This document shows positions 1 to 6,646 of a stretch of DNA of 8,876 nt, piece by piece. How positions within the stretch are numbered: position 1 is the stretch's first letter; each line of letters starts with the position of its first letter. The position numbers and the translations under genes were made by a program. The notes beneath the pieces were generated by a model, which was not told the DNA's origin, ran no database searches, and saw nothing but the letters and a program-made list of their open reading frames with translations. The DNA is from Gammaproteobacteria bacterium (GTDB lineage Bacteria; Pseudomonadota; Gammaproteobacteria; Steroidobacterales; GCA-2729495), in NCBI GenBank assembly GCA_023383735.1, contig JAHDYN010000050.1, positions 1-8,876 on the forward strand. Direction: 5' to 3'.

Positions 1-665
1 AGGCCTGGGTAAAGACCGCCCTGGAGCAGAATCGCAGCGTAATCTCGAGCCAGATCGGCACCCAGATCGCCAAGGACGATGTAAGCCTGGCACGGACGGG
101 GCACTACCCGACCGTCGACCTGGTCCTCAGCCGGAACAATACCGACAACGAAGGCTTCTCGCGCACCTGCGATGGCCCCACCAGTACGGACGGCAGCTGC
201 CCGGGCACCATCGTGCGCACGCCTACCGGTACGGATCTCGAAACCGACAGCATCTCGCTGCAGATGTCGCTGCCCATCTTCAGCGGCGGCCAGACTTCGG
301 CGCGCGTACAGCAGGCCGTTTACCGTCACCGGGCCTCGCGGGAACGGCTCGAGCGCACCTTTCGCGAAACCGAGCAGCAAACGCGCGATGCCTACCTCGG
401 CGTGATCTCGGATATCTCCCGGGTCGCTGCCCTGAAGCAGGCACTGGAGTCCAGTCGCACGGCGCTCAAGGCCAGCGAGGCCGGCTACGAGGTCGGTACC
501 CGTACGGCAGTCGACGTGCTGGATGCGAAACGCAAGACCTACGTTGCCGAAGCACTCTACCTGCGCAGCCGCTATGACTACCTGATCAACGGGCTGCGTC
601 TCAAACAGGCGGCTGGCACACTGACAGTCGAAGATCTCGCCCAGGTGGATGCACTGCTCAAGTAG
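1..665 (+). CDS. tolC: TolC-family outer membrane channel protein, 5'-truncated (C-terminal about 220 residues)
   Basis: The reading frame is open from base 3 to a TAG at 663-665 and begins upstream of the window. It encodes the last 220 residues of an outer-membrane efflux/type I secretion channel, which forms a trimeric beta-barrel and alpha-helical tunnel spanning outer membrane and periplasm. The visible part starts in a helix (AWVKTALEQN, then helical residues to about 34), passes a barrel strand (YPTVDLVLSRN), a surface loop at about residues 46-80, a second strand ending in LPIFSGG at about 90-96, and two long helices, with an EAGYEVGTRTAVDVLDAK segment of the repeat type conserved in TolC. 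The order matches the second half of E. coli TolC. The loop carries two cysteines (residues 56 and 66 of the fragment). The gene converges on waaA with 20 bp between stops. The family is clear; whether it is the housekeeping TolC or a paralogue cannot be told from this part. Confidence 0.9.
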   Translation, partial: AWVKTALEQNRSVISSQIGTQIAKDDVSLARTGHYPTVDLVLSRNNTDNEGFSRTCDGPTSTDGSCPGTIVRTPTGTDLETDSISLQMSLPIFSGGQTSARVQQAVYRHRASRERLERTFRETEQQTRDAYLGVISDISRVAALKQALESSRTALKASEAGYEVGTRTAVDVLDAKRKTYVAEALYLRSRYDYLINGLRLKQAAGTLTVEDLAQVDALLK

Positions 666-675
666 CCGCGCAATG

Positions 676-703
676 CCTGTCGGCCTCAGTCCGCGTCGGC
701 AGG
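676..703 (+). other. Possible hairpin just after the tolC stop, without a U-tract
   Basis: In plus-strand RNA, CCUGUCGGC at 676-684 can pair with GUCGGCAGG at 695-703 over 9 bp (two G-U pairs), with a 10-nt loop, starting 10 nt after the tolC stop. On the minus strand the G-U pairs become A-C mismatches, so any structure would favour the tolC transcript. No run of U follows, so it is not a classical intrinsic terminator. It overlaps the 3' end of waaA. Confidence 0.25.
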
Positions 704-1978
704 AACCAGTGGGTCGATGAGCCTGAGCAGCCGCTCCAGCGCTCCGCTGTTGTCGGCGATCGCTGCCTGTCCGGCTGCACCGCGCCGCTGACGCTCCGCC
801 GGGTCGCTGAACAGGCGGCAGACCTCGGCAGCCACACTGGCGGCATCCGACACCACGCTTGCCGCCCCGCAGGCAACCAGCAGCGCACAGATGTCGGCGG
901 CGTTTTCATTATGCGGCCCGGTAATCACCGGCATGCCGAGCGAAGCCGGTTCGAGCAGATTGTGCCCGCCGATGGCGCTCAGGCTGCCGCCGACAAAAGC
1001 CACGTCTGCAGCAGCATAGAAGGTCATGAGCTCGCCCATGGTGTCGCCAAGAAACACCGTGGCGCGCTGATCGGCAACTGCCGCACTGCTGCGCGTGACG
1101 TGACCGAGCCCGGAGCCCTCGATCAAGGCCGCCACTTCGGCGAAACGCTCGGGATGACGCGGCACCAGCAGAAGCATCGCCTGCGGATGCTGCTGCCGGA
1201 CCAGTGCGTGGGCAGCGAGCAGTGTGGTTTCCTCGCCTTCGTGCGTACTGGCCGCCACCCACACCGGCCGCTCGGGGGCCTGCAGTTTGCGCAGTACGCG
1301 TCCGGCATGCAGCACGTCGTGCGGCAACTCGAAATCGAACTTGATGTTGCCGGTCACGTGAGTGTGCGCAGGGTTTGCGCCGAGGGCGCGAAAGCGCTCT
1401 GCATCGGCCGGTGTCTGGGCTGCGATCACGATACCGTTGGCCAGCGTGTCGCGAAACAGGGGCAACAGCCGGCGATAGCGTCCGAGCGACCGTGCGGATA
1501 TGCGCGCGCTGGCAAGAACCAGCGGCACCTGCCGCTGGCCGCACTCGTGATAGAGATTGGGCCAGAGTTCCGTCTCCATGATGATGGCGAGCGAGGGACG
1601 CACCCGGTCAAAGAACCGCCTGACCGCTGCCGCCAGATCATAGGGCACATAGCTGTGCACCACGGTATCGCCGAACAGCAGGCGGACGCGCTCGGAACCG
1701 GTCGGCGTCATGGTCGTCAGCACCAGCGGCACACCGGGGTATCGCCTGAGCAGGGCGCGCACCAGCGGCGCTGCGGCCTGGACCTCGCCCACGGAGACTG
1801 CGTGCACCCAGATCGACGGACGCGGCATGCGCACCAATCCGAAGCCGAAACGCTCGCCGATGCGCTGCCGGTATGCCGGCGCGCTGAGACTGCGCCAGTA
1901 CAGGTGGACCAGCAACAGCGGTACGAGGAGGTAGCTGAGAACGATATATGCGATCCGCAACCAGGAAGTTCTGCCCAT
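686..1978 (-). CDS. waaA: 3-deoxy-D-manno-octulosonic acid (Kdo) transferase
   Basis: This 430-residue protein should transfer Kdo from CMP-Kdo to the lipid IVA precursor at the inner face of the cytoplasmic membrane, starting the LPS inner core. It has an N-terminal membrane anchor (about residues 9-27). The N-terminal glycosyltransferase domain contains HAVSVGEV (about 59-66), whose glutamate (E65) is the presumed catalytic base, and METELWPN (134-141). The C-terminal GT-B domain contains ASTHEGEE (243-250), LVPRHPERF (271-279), GDTMGELM (311-318) and GGHNLLEPA (337-345). These segments align readily with E. coli WaaA, and the length is typical (about 425). The ATG at 1976-1978 has an AGG about 8 nt upstream and begins at the membrane anchor. 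It lies 35 bp after hldE in the same direction. Whether it adds one or two Kdo residues cannot be read from sequence. Confidence 0.96.
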   Translation of the reverse strand: MGRTSWLRIAYIVLSYLLVPLLLVHLYWRSLSAPAYRQRIGERFGFGLVRMPRPSIWVHAVSVGEVQAAAPLVRALLRRYPGVPLVLTTMTPTGSERVRLLFGDTVVHSYVPYDLAAAVRRFFDRVRPSLAIIMETELWPNLYHECGQRQVPLVLASARISARSLGRYRRLLPLFRDTLANGIVIAAQTPADAERFRALGANPAHTHVTGNIKFDFELPHDVLHAGRVLRKLQAPERPVWVAASTHEGEETTLLAAHALVRQQHPQAMLLLVPRHPERFAEVAALIEGSGLGHVTRSSAAVADQRATVFLGDTMGELMTFYAAADVAFVGGSLSAIGGHNLLEPASLGMPVITGPHNENAADICALLVACGAASVVSDAASVAAEVCRLFSDPAERQRRGAAGQAAIADNSGALERLLRLIDPLVPADAD

Positions 1979-2013
1979 CGCTGACCTGCTTCCCGGCTGC
2001 CGTACGGCAAACG

Positions 2014-3447
2014 CTATTGCTTGGCCAGCCGGCTGACAGCCTCGACGATCGCACTGGTCGAACGGCCCGGGTGGAAACTGAGCACCTCGACTGTCCCCCC
2101 CCGCGCCAGCACGGCACGGGCGCCGGCGATATTCTCCGGCCGGTAATCCCCGCCCTTCACCAGCACGTCCGGCAACACTTCCGAGACCAGCGCCTCGGGG
2201 GTGTCCTCGCTGAAGGGCACCACCCAGTCGACGGCGGCAAGTCCGGCCAGAACAGCCATGCGATCGGCCAGGGGGTTGATCGGACGCCCGGCCCCCTTGA
2301 GCCTGGATACCGATGCATCATCATTCACGGCCACCAGCAGACGATCGCCACGCCGCTTCGCTTCTTCAAGATAGGCGACATGCCCGGCATGCAGGATATC
2401 GAAGCATCCATTGGTCATGACCAGGCGCTCGCCGCGCGAACGCACCTCGGCTGCAATCTGCCGTGCTTCGACGCGCTTGAGCAGGCCGCGACCACCCTGG
2501 CCATGCTCATGGAGCGCGAGTCGCAGCTCCGAAGGCGTGACCGCAGCAACACCGATCTTGCCAACCACCAGTCCGGCGGCCAGGTTGGCCAGGCCCGCAG
2601 CTTCGTAGAGGGTCTGTCCGGCGCCAAGGCCAGCCGCCAGTGTGGCAATGACGGTATCGCCTGCACCGGTCACATCGAACACCTGGCGGGCGCGTGCCGG
2701 CAGGAACATGGGCTCCTCGCCAGCCGCAATCACGGCCATGCCCCGCTCACCCAGCGTGATCAACAAGGCTTCGATATCGAGCGCTTCACGCAGTGCACTG
2801 GCACGCTGGACAAGATCGTCGTCGCCGTTCGTGGGGCCGACCACTTCCTCGAACTCGCTCAGGTTCGGTGTGAGCAGGCTCGCACCACGATAGCGGGCGA
2901 AATCGCTGCCCTTGGGATCGACGAGTACGGCCACCCCGCGTTGCCGGCAGATCGTGATCAGCCGCTGGATGTCGGCCAGGGTGCCTTTGGCGTAATCGGA
3001 AAAAACACAGATACCGGCCTTCGGCAGGTGCCGCTCGAGCATGCCGGGCAAGGCGCCGACATCGCTCAACGGGTATCTGTCTTCGGTATCCAGACGGATC
3101 AGCTGCTGGTTGCGGCTCAGTACCCGCAGCTTGGTGATCGTCGGTTGGCTGGCCGACTGAATGAACTCGGCCGTGACGCCGCTTTCCCGCAGCAGGCGCG
3201 TCAGGGTGGCGCCGTTGGCATCACGGCCGACGATACCGGTCAGCGTGGTACGAACGCCAAGGCTCGCCAGGTTGATCGCCACGTTTGCCGCGCCGCCGGC
3301 CCGGGACTGGCACCGGGTAACCTGGACAACCGGAACCGGCGCTTCGGGCGATATCCGCGAGGTCGGCCCGAACCAGTAGTCGTCGAGCATGACATCACCG
3401 ACCACCAGCACGGTGACGCGACTGAAATCGGGAACGCTGAAGGTCAT
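2014..3447 (-). CDS. hldE: Bifunctional D-glycero-beta-D-manno-heptose-7-phosphate kinase / heptose-1-phosphate adenylyltransferase
   Basis: The 477-residue product, the same length as E. coli HldE, carries out two steps of ADP-heptose synthesis for the LPS inner core in the cytoplasm. The N-terminal PfkB/ribokinase-type domain (about 1-315) shows VVGDVMLDDYW (15-25), SRISPEAPVPVV (30-41), GGAANVA (51-57), and the kinase signature DVTGAGDT (258-265) with catalytic Asp264. The C-terminal nucleotidyltransferase domain (about 340-477) shows TNGCFD (345-350), the HxGH nucleotide-binding motif HAGH (353-356), and KGGDYRPE (431-438). Both active sites look intact. The ATG at 3445-3447 gives the N-terminus expected from the family, although the upstream sequence (AACGG directly before ATG) is a poor ribosome-binding site. 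It follows nrdJb by 49 bp and precedes waaA by 35 bp, so it probably shares their transcript. Confidence 0.97.
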   Translation of the reverse strand: MTFSVPDFSRVTVLVVGDVMLDDYWFGPTSRISPEAPVPVVQVTRCQSRAGGAANVAINLASLGVRTTLTGIVGRDANGATLTRLLRESGVTAEFIQSASQPTITKLRVLSRNQQLIRLDTEDRYPLSDVGALPGMLERHLPKAGICVFSDYAKGTLADIQRLITICRQRGVAVLVDPKGSDFARYRGASLLTPNLSEFEEVVGPTNGDDDLVQRASALREALDIEALLITLGERGMAVIAAGEEPMFLPARARQVFDVTGAGDTVIATLAAGLGAGQTLYEAAGLANLAAGLVVGKIGVAAVTPSELRLALHEHGQGGRGLLKRVEARQIAAEVRSRGERLVMTNGCFDILHAGHVAYLEEAKRRGDRLLVAVNDDASVSRLKGAGRPINPLADRMAVLAGLAAVDWVVPFSEDTPEALVSEVLPDVLVKGGDYRPENIAGARAVLARGGTVEVLSFHPGRSTSAIVEAVSRLAKQ

Positions 3448-3497
3448 CCGTTAAGCAGCAATGCGGCCTCTACCGCGCGGATGTTAGCACGCCGGCT

Positions 3498-4220
3498 TCA
3501 GCCGCATTTCGAATCGCCACAGGCCAGGCAGGTCATGCAGCCGTCCATGAAAACCACGGCAACGGCACTGCAGGCCATGCAGATCTGCGCCCCGGCAGGG
3601 TATTCGCTGCGTGCAAATGCATCCTGCTGGCGATGTTGCTCCTCGTATTCCCGGCGCTTCTCCTCGACGAGCTTGCGCTTGTGCTCGTCCATGGTGTCGG
3701 CAGGCAGCAGACCGATGAAGCGCAGATGCTTCTCGATGATGTGGCCGAGTTCGGCAATGATCGACGGCATGAACTTGCCACCCGGCTGCCAGTAGCCGCC
3801 GCGGGGATCGAAGACCGCCTTGAGTTCATCCACCATGAACGTCACGTCACCACCCTTGCGGAACACGGCCGACATGAGGCGGGTCAGCGCGACGATCCAC
3901 TGGTAATGATCGAGGTTCTTCGAGTTGATGAATATCTCGAAGGGCCGGCGTTGCTCGTGTTCGGTACCGGGGTTGAGCACCAGGTCATTGATGGTCACGT
4001 ACATCGCATGGTCGGAAACCGGGGTCTTCACCTTGTAGGTCGAGCCCTGCAGCATTTCCGGACGTTCGAGCTTCTCGTGCATGCGCACGACGTTGCCCTC
4101 GACCGACAGGCGCTTGGCGGCCGACCGTTCATGCTTGCTGTCAGCCGTCTTCGCTGCCTTGTCGTCACCGCCGTCCACACGATAGCCGACGATCTTCTTC
4201 TCAATCCTGATTTTCGCCAC
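3498..4220 (-). CDS. nrdJb: Class II ribonucleotide reductase small polypeptide NrdJb (TSCPD domain, C-terminal cysteine cluster)
   Basis: This is the second half of a split adenosylcobalamin-dependent ribonucleotide reductase, corresponding to the C-terminal domain of single-chain NrdJ and to NrdJb of Pseudomonas. From the chosen start it has 240 residues: an N-terminal segment KIRIEKKIVGY, a TSCPD-type domain (about 55-155), a charged helical stretch (about 180-205), and a cysteine-rich tail. All six cysteines fall in the last 26 residues: C214/C217, C228/C231 and C234/C239. The first four fit a zinc-ribbon pattern (CMAC...CMTC). The final CGDSKC is a C-x4-C pair like the one that re-reduces the active site in Lactobacillus leichmannii NrdJ. 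I chose the GTG at 4218-4220 because GGGAGA sits 6 nt upstream and the product begins MAKIRIEKK. A TTG at 4251-4253, overlapping the nrdJa stop as TTGA, would add 11 residues but has no well-spaced ribosome-binding site. Confidence 0.9.
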   Translation of the reverse strand: MAKIRIEKKIVGYRVDGGDDKAAKTADSKHERSAAKRLSVEGNVVRMHEKLERPEMLQGSTYKVKTPVSDHAMYVTINDLVLNPGTEHEQRRPFEIFINSKNLDHYQWIVALTRLMSAVFRKGGDVTFMVDELKAVFDPRGGYWQPGGKFMPSIIAELGHIIEKHLRFIGLLPADTMDEHKRKLVEEKRREYEEQHRQQDAFARSEYPAGAQICMACSAVAVVFMDGCMTCLACGDSKCG

Positions 4221-4226
4221 GTTTGG

Positions 4227-4232
4227 TCTCCC
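4227..4232 (-). promoter_or_regulatory. Ribosome-binding site deciding the nrdJb start
   Basis: GGGAGA on the minus strand, 6 nt before the GTG at 4218-4220. Its strength and spacing favour GTG over the upstream TTG at 4251-4253, for which the nearest purine run (AGGAAGG) is about 15 nt away. Confidence 0.6.
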
Positions 4233-4249
4233 GCGGGCCTGGCCCTGCG

Positions 4250-6406
4250 TCAAAACTTGCCGTAATAGCCTTCCTTGAGGGCATCGAAAAGATTGGCGGC
4301 GGTATGCATCTCGCCGTCATACTCGATCTCTTCATCACCCCGGAGCGTCACCTCGGATCCATCATCCAGCACGAAGGTGTACTTCGTGTTCTGCAGATCC
4401 TTCCCCTTGACCAGCACACCCTGGAAGGCCTCGGGGTTGAAGCGGAAGGTCGTGCAGCCCTTCAAGCCCTTCTCGTAGGCATACATGTAGATGTCCTTGA
4501 ATTCCTCGTAATCGAAGTCTGTCGGTACGTTGGCAGTCTTCGAGATCGACGAATCCACCCAGCGTTGCGCGGCCGCCTGGATATCCACATGCTCCCGCGG
4601 GCTGATGTCCTCCGCCGCAATGAAATAGTCCGGCAACTGCTCTTCCGGCCGGGCACTGCCGGGTGTCGCCGATGCATTGACGAATTGCCGGTAGGCGAGC
4701 AACTCGAAGGACAGGACATCGACCTTTTCCTTCGACTTCTTCCCTTCGCGGATCACGTTGCGGAAGTAGTGATGGGCAAAACTCGGCTCGATGCCGTTGC
4801 TGGCGTTGTTGGCAAAGGACAGCGAAATCGTTCCGGTCGGCGCAATGGAGCTGTGGTGCGTGAATCGTGCCCCGGTCTGCTCGAGATCCTTCACCAGGTC
4901 CGGGGCCACCTCCGCGATACGCTGCATGTAGCGGCTGTAGCGCGCATGCAGTACCCGCCCGGGGATGAGGTCGCCGACCTTCCAGCCATCGCGGGCCATC
5001 TCCGGACGTTTGCGCAGCATCTGCGCCGTTACCTCGAAGTCCTCGAGCAGGATCGGGGCCGGGCCCTTTTCGCGGGCCAGGTCCAGCGCCGTCTCCCAGC
5101 CAGCCAGCGCCATTTCGCGGGCGACATCATCGGTGAATTTCACCGAGTCCTTCGAGCCATAGCGCATGCGGAGCATGGTCAGTGTGGAACCAAGCCCGAG
5201 AAAACCCATGCCGTGACGGCGTTTGCGCAGGATCTCCTCGCGCTGCCGCGGCAGCGGCAGGCCATTGATCTCGACGACGTTGTCGAGCATGCGCGAGAAC
5301 ACCTTCACCACGCGCCGGAATTCATCCCAGTCAAAACGCGCGTTCTCGGCAAAGGGATCCAGCACGAACTTGGTGAGGTTGACCGAACCCAGCAGACAGG
5401 AGCCGTACGGCGGCAGCGGCTGCTCGCCGCAGGGATTCGTGGCCCTGACATTCTCGTCGAACCAGTTGTTGTTCATCTCGTTGACGCGATCGACCAGCAC
5501 GAAACCGGGCTCGGCAAAATCGTAGGTGGAGGCCATGATCATGTCCCACAGACGTCGTGCCGGCAGCTTCTTGAAAACGCGGCACGCCACCTGCCCGGTG
5601 TCGTTGGTGACGTAACCTTCGGTCACCGGCCATTCACGCCACAGCACCTGCGACGGATCGTTGACGTCGAGACCGAGCTGCTCGAGCTGCCGGTGATCCA
5701 GCGGGAAGGCAAGCAACCAGTCGCGGTCGTGCTTGACCGCCTGCATGAACTCATCCGTTACCAGCAGGGAGAGGTTGAACTGGCGCAGACGGCCGTCCTC
5801 GCGCTTGGCGCGGATGAAATCCAGCACATCGGGATGACCGACGTCAAAGGTACCCATCTGGGCGCCGCGCCGGCCGCCGGCAGATGAAACCGTGAAACAC
5901 ATCTTGTCGTAGATATCCATGAAGGACATCGGCCCCGAGGTATGTGCACCGGCACCCGACACATAAGCGCCCTTCGGCCGCAGGGTCGAGAATTCATAAC
6001 CGATGCCGCATCCGGCCTTGAGCGTCAGCCCGGCTTCATGAACCTTGGTCAGGATGTCCTGCATCGAATCGCCGATGGTGCCGGATACCGTGCAGTTGAT
6101 GGTCGAGGTCGCCGGCTTGTGCTCGCGGGCGCCTGCATTCGACATGATCCGACCTGCCGGGATCGCCCCCCGTCGCAGCGCCCAGAGAAACTGCTCGCAC
6201 CACCGGTCCCGGTCCTGCTCGAGCTCGACATCGGCCAGCGCACGGGCAACGCGCTTGTAGGTGTCATCCATGGTCTCGTCGACGACTTCGCCGGTCTTTG
6301 ACTTGAGCCGGTACTTCTTGTCCCAGATATCGATCGATGCTTCCTGGAAGCCGACGGTGCCTGCCCTGACGTTTTCCATTTGTACTGCCGGCTTCATGCC
6401 CTTCAT
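4250..6406 (-). CDS. nrdJa: Adenosylcobalamin-dependent (class II) ribonucleotide reductase catalytic polypeptide NrdJa
   Basis: This is the large catalytic chain of an oxygen-indifferent ribonucleotide reductase that uses adenosylcobalamin to make a thiyl radical and reduce ribonucleotides to deoxyribonucleotides in the cytoplasm. In 718 residues the RNR ten-stranded barrel is complete. STINCTVSG (101-109) holds one redox cysteine, C104. The finger loop NPCGEQPLPPYGSC (324-337) holds the thiyl-radical cysteine C326, the neighbouring N324 and E328, and the partner redox cysteine C337. APTGTIS (522-528) is the phosphate-binding segment. No N-terminal ATP-cone is visible: the chain runs almost at once into QEASIDIWDKKYRL, so dATP activity control through a cone is not expected. 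The C-terminal cysteine pair of single-chain NrdJ is absent here and lies on NrdJb, encoded immediately downstream. The first ATG (6404-6406) has GGGGGA directly against it. The ATG at 6395-6397 has that run 9 nt upstream and may be the true start (715 residues). Confidence 0.95.
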   Translation of the reverse strand: MKGMKPAVQMENVRAGTVGFQEASIDIWDKKYRLKSKTGEVVDETMDDTYKRVARALADVELEQDRDRWCEQFLWALRRGAIPAGRIMSNAGAREHKPATSTINCTVSGTIGDSMQDILTKVHEAGLTLKAGCGIGYEFSTLRPKGAYVSGAGAHTSGPMSFMDIYDKMCFTVSSAGGRRGAQMGTFDVGHPDVLDFIRAKREDGRLRQFNLSLLVTDEFMQAVKHDRDWLLAFPLDHRQLEQLGLDVNDPSQVLWREWPVTEGYVTNDTGQVACRVFKKLPARRLWDMIMASTYDFAEPGFVLVDRVNEMNNNWFDENVRATNPCGEQPLPPYGSCLLGSVNLTKFVLDPFAENARFDWDEFRRVVKVFSRMLDNVVEINGLPLPRQREEILRKRRHGMGFLGLGSTLTMLRMRYGSKDSVKFTDDVAREMALAGWETALDLAREKGPAPILLEDFEVTAQMLRKRPEMARDGWKVGDLIPGRVLHARYSRYMQRIAEVAPDLVKDLEQTGARFTHHSSIAPTGTISLSFANNASNGIEPSFAHHYFRNVIREGKKSKEKVDVLSFELLAYRQFVNASATPGSARPEEQLPDYFIAAEDISPREHVDIQAAAQRWVDSSISKTANVPTDFDYEEFKDIYMYAYEKGLKGCTTFRFNPEAFQGVLVKGKDLQNTKYTFVLDDGSEVTLRGDEEIEYDGEMHTAANLFDALKEGYYGKF

Positions 6407-6412
6407 TCCCCC
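6407..6412 (-). promoter_or_regulatory. Purine-rich ribosome-binding candidate for nrdJa
   Basis: GGGGGA on the minus strand. It touches the ATG at 6406 with no spacer, but is 9 nt from the ATG at 6397, a workable distance. It therefore argues for initiation at 6397, three codons inside the longest frame. Confidence 0.4.
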
Positions 6413-6433
6413 AAAACTGCCCTGTATTCGTTA

Positions 6434-6451
6434 CCGGAGCCTGCTCTCCGG
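6434..6451 (-). other. GC-rich hairpin in the nrdJa leader (proximal)
   Basis: A perfect 6-bp stem CCGGAG/CTCCGG with a 6-nt loop, about 30-45 nt before the nrdJa start codon. No U-tract follows in the leader RNA, so it is not an intrinsic terminator. It could influence ribosome access or RNA stability. Function is inferred only from position. Confidence 0.4.
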
Positions 6452-6456
6452 CGTGA

Positions 6457-6489
6457 ATCTGCCACGGCGACACCCCTTCGCCAGCAGAT
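6457..6489 (-). other. Longer hairpin in the nrdJa leader (distal)
   Basis: In the leader RNA, AUCUGC and GGCGA pair with GCAGAU and UCGCC: 6 plus 5 bp separated by a small 1x3 internal loop, with a 7-nt apical loop (6471-6477). It lies 5 nt upstream of the proximal hairpin, so the two could stack. No cobalamin-riboswitch B12 box was recognised. Confidence 0.4.
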
Positions 6490-6530
6490 GCGCCAACCGC
6501 CAAAACCGCGAAATCCCGCTGGAATCGCCG

Positions 6531-6546
6531 CCACAAGATATTGTGG
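6531..6546 (-). promoter_or_regulatory. NrdR box (repressor of ribonucleotide reductase genes)
   Basis: CCACAAGATATTGTGG matches the 16-bp NrdR box consensus (acaCwAtATaTwGtgt) at 13 of 16 positions, with 7-bp inverted arms when one flanking pair is included. It lies 13 bp downstream of the predicted -10, roughly +7 to +22 of the nrdJ transcript, where bound NrdR-(d)ATP would block transcription. NrdR boxes usually come in pairs about three helical turns apart. I could not find a convincing second box at 21 or 31 bp on either side. Confidence 0.7.
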
Positions 6547-6559
6547 CGACATAAGTCCT

Positions 6560-6588
6560 ACATTAGGAGCCGACTGCAAGGCTGTCAA
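6560..6588 (-). promoter_or_regulatory. Sigma-70-type promoter of nrdJa (and probably the whole nrdJab-hldE-waaA block)
   Basis: On the minus strand a perfect -35 TTGACA (6588-6583) is followed by exactly 17 bp and a -10 TAATGT (6565-6560), which keeps the key TA....T positions. The predicted start is near 6553, giving a leader of about 150 nt. Its overlap with a NrdR box just downstream supports the assignment. Confidence 0.7.
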
Positions 6589-6624
6589 GCAATGTTTTTG
6601 GCGGGGCGCAGACCATAAAACCCT

Positions 6625-6646
6625 TTATAAACAAATATTTGTATAA
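6625..6646. promoter_or_regulatory. AT-rich palindrome with two DnaA-box-like 9-mers upstream of the nrdJa promoter
   Basis: ACAAATATTTGT at 6631-6642 is a perfect 12-bp palindrome centred about 83 bp upstream of the predicted nrdJa transcription start. TTATAAACA (6625-6633, plus) and TTATACAAA (6646-6638, minus) each differ from the DnaA-box consensus TTATNCACA at one position and face each other across it. DnaA control of RNR genes is known for E. coli nrdAB. Here it is only a suggestion, because AT-rich DNA yields such matches by chance. Confidence 0.3.

Noticed and set aside
911..1984. 357-codon plus-strand open frame opposite waaA
   Set aside because: It is the antisense shadow of a clearly conserved WaaA; the product has no recognisable motif and is rich in residues typical of reverse-complement GC-rich codons (His, Arg, Gln).
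1999..2008. 10-bp perfect palindrome GCCGTACGGC between hldE and waaA
   Set aside because: Too short and without a loop or U-run to be a terminator, and not matching an operator I know; likely chance in GC-rich DNA.
1948..3795. 615-codon plus-strand open frame opposite hldE and nrdJb
   Set aside because: It runs across two real genes and their intergenic gap, shows no domain, and is explained by GC-rich codon bias suppressing antisense stops.
4223..5887. 554-codon plus-strand open frame opposite nrdJa
   Set aside because: Antisense shadow of the conserved RNR catalytic gene; no motif, no plausible ribosome-binding site.
3498..6406. nrdJ as one gene broken by a frameshift
   Set aside because: NrdJa and NrdJb are in different frames, but NrdJb has its own ribosome-binding site and the same split is known from Pseudomonas, so a natural two-gene arrangement is the simpler reading.
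6407..6553. Adenosylcobalamin riboswitch in the nrdJa leader
   Set aside because: The gene is B12-dependent, but no B12-box-like sequence is present and the leader is shorter than the usual element; also such switches normally control B12 synthesis, uptake or B12-independent alternatives.
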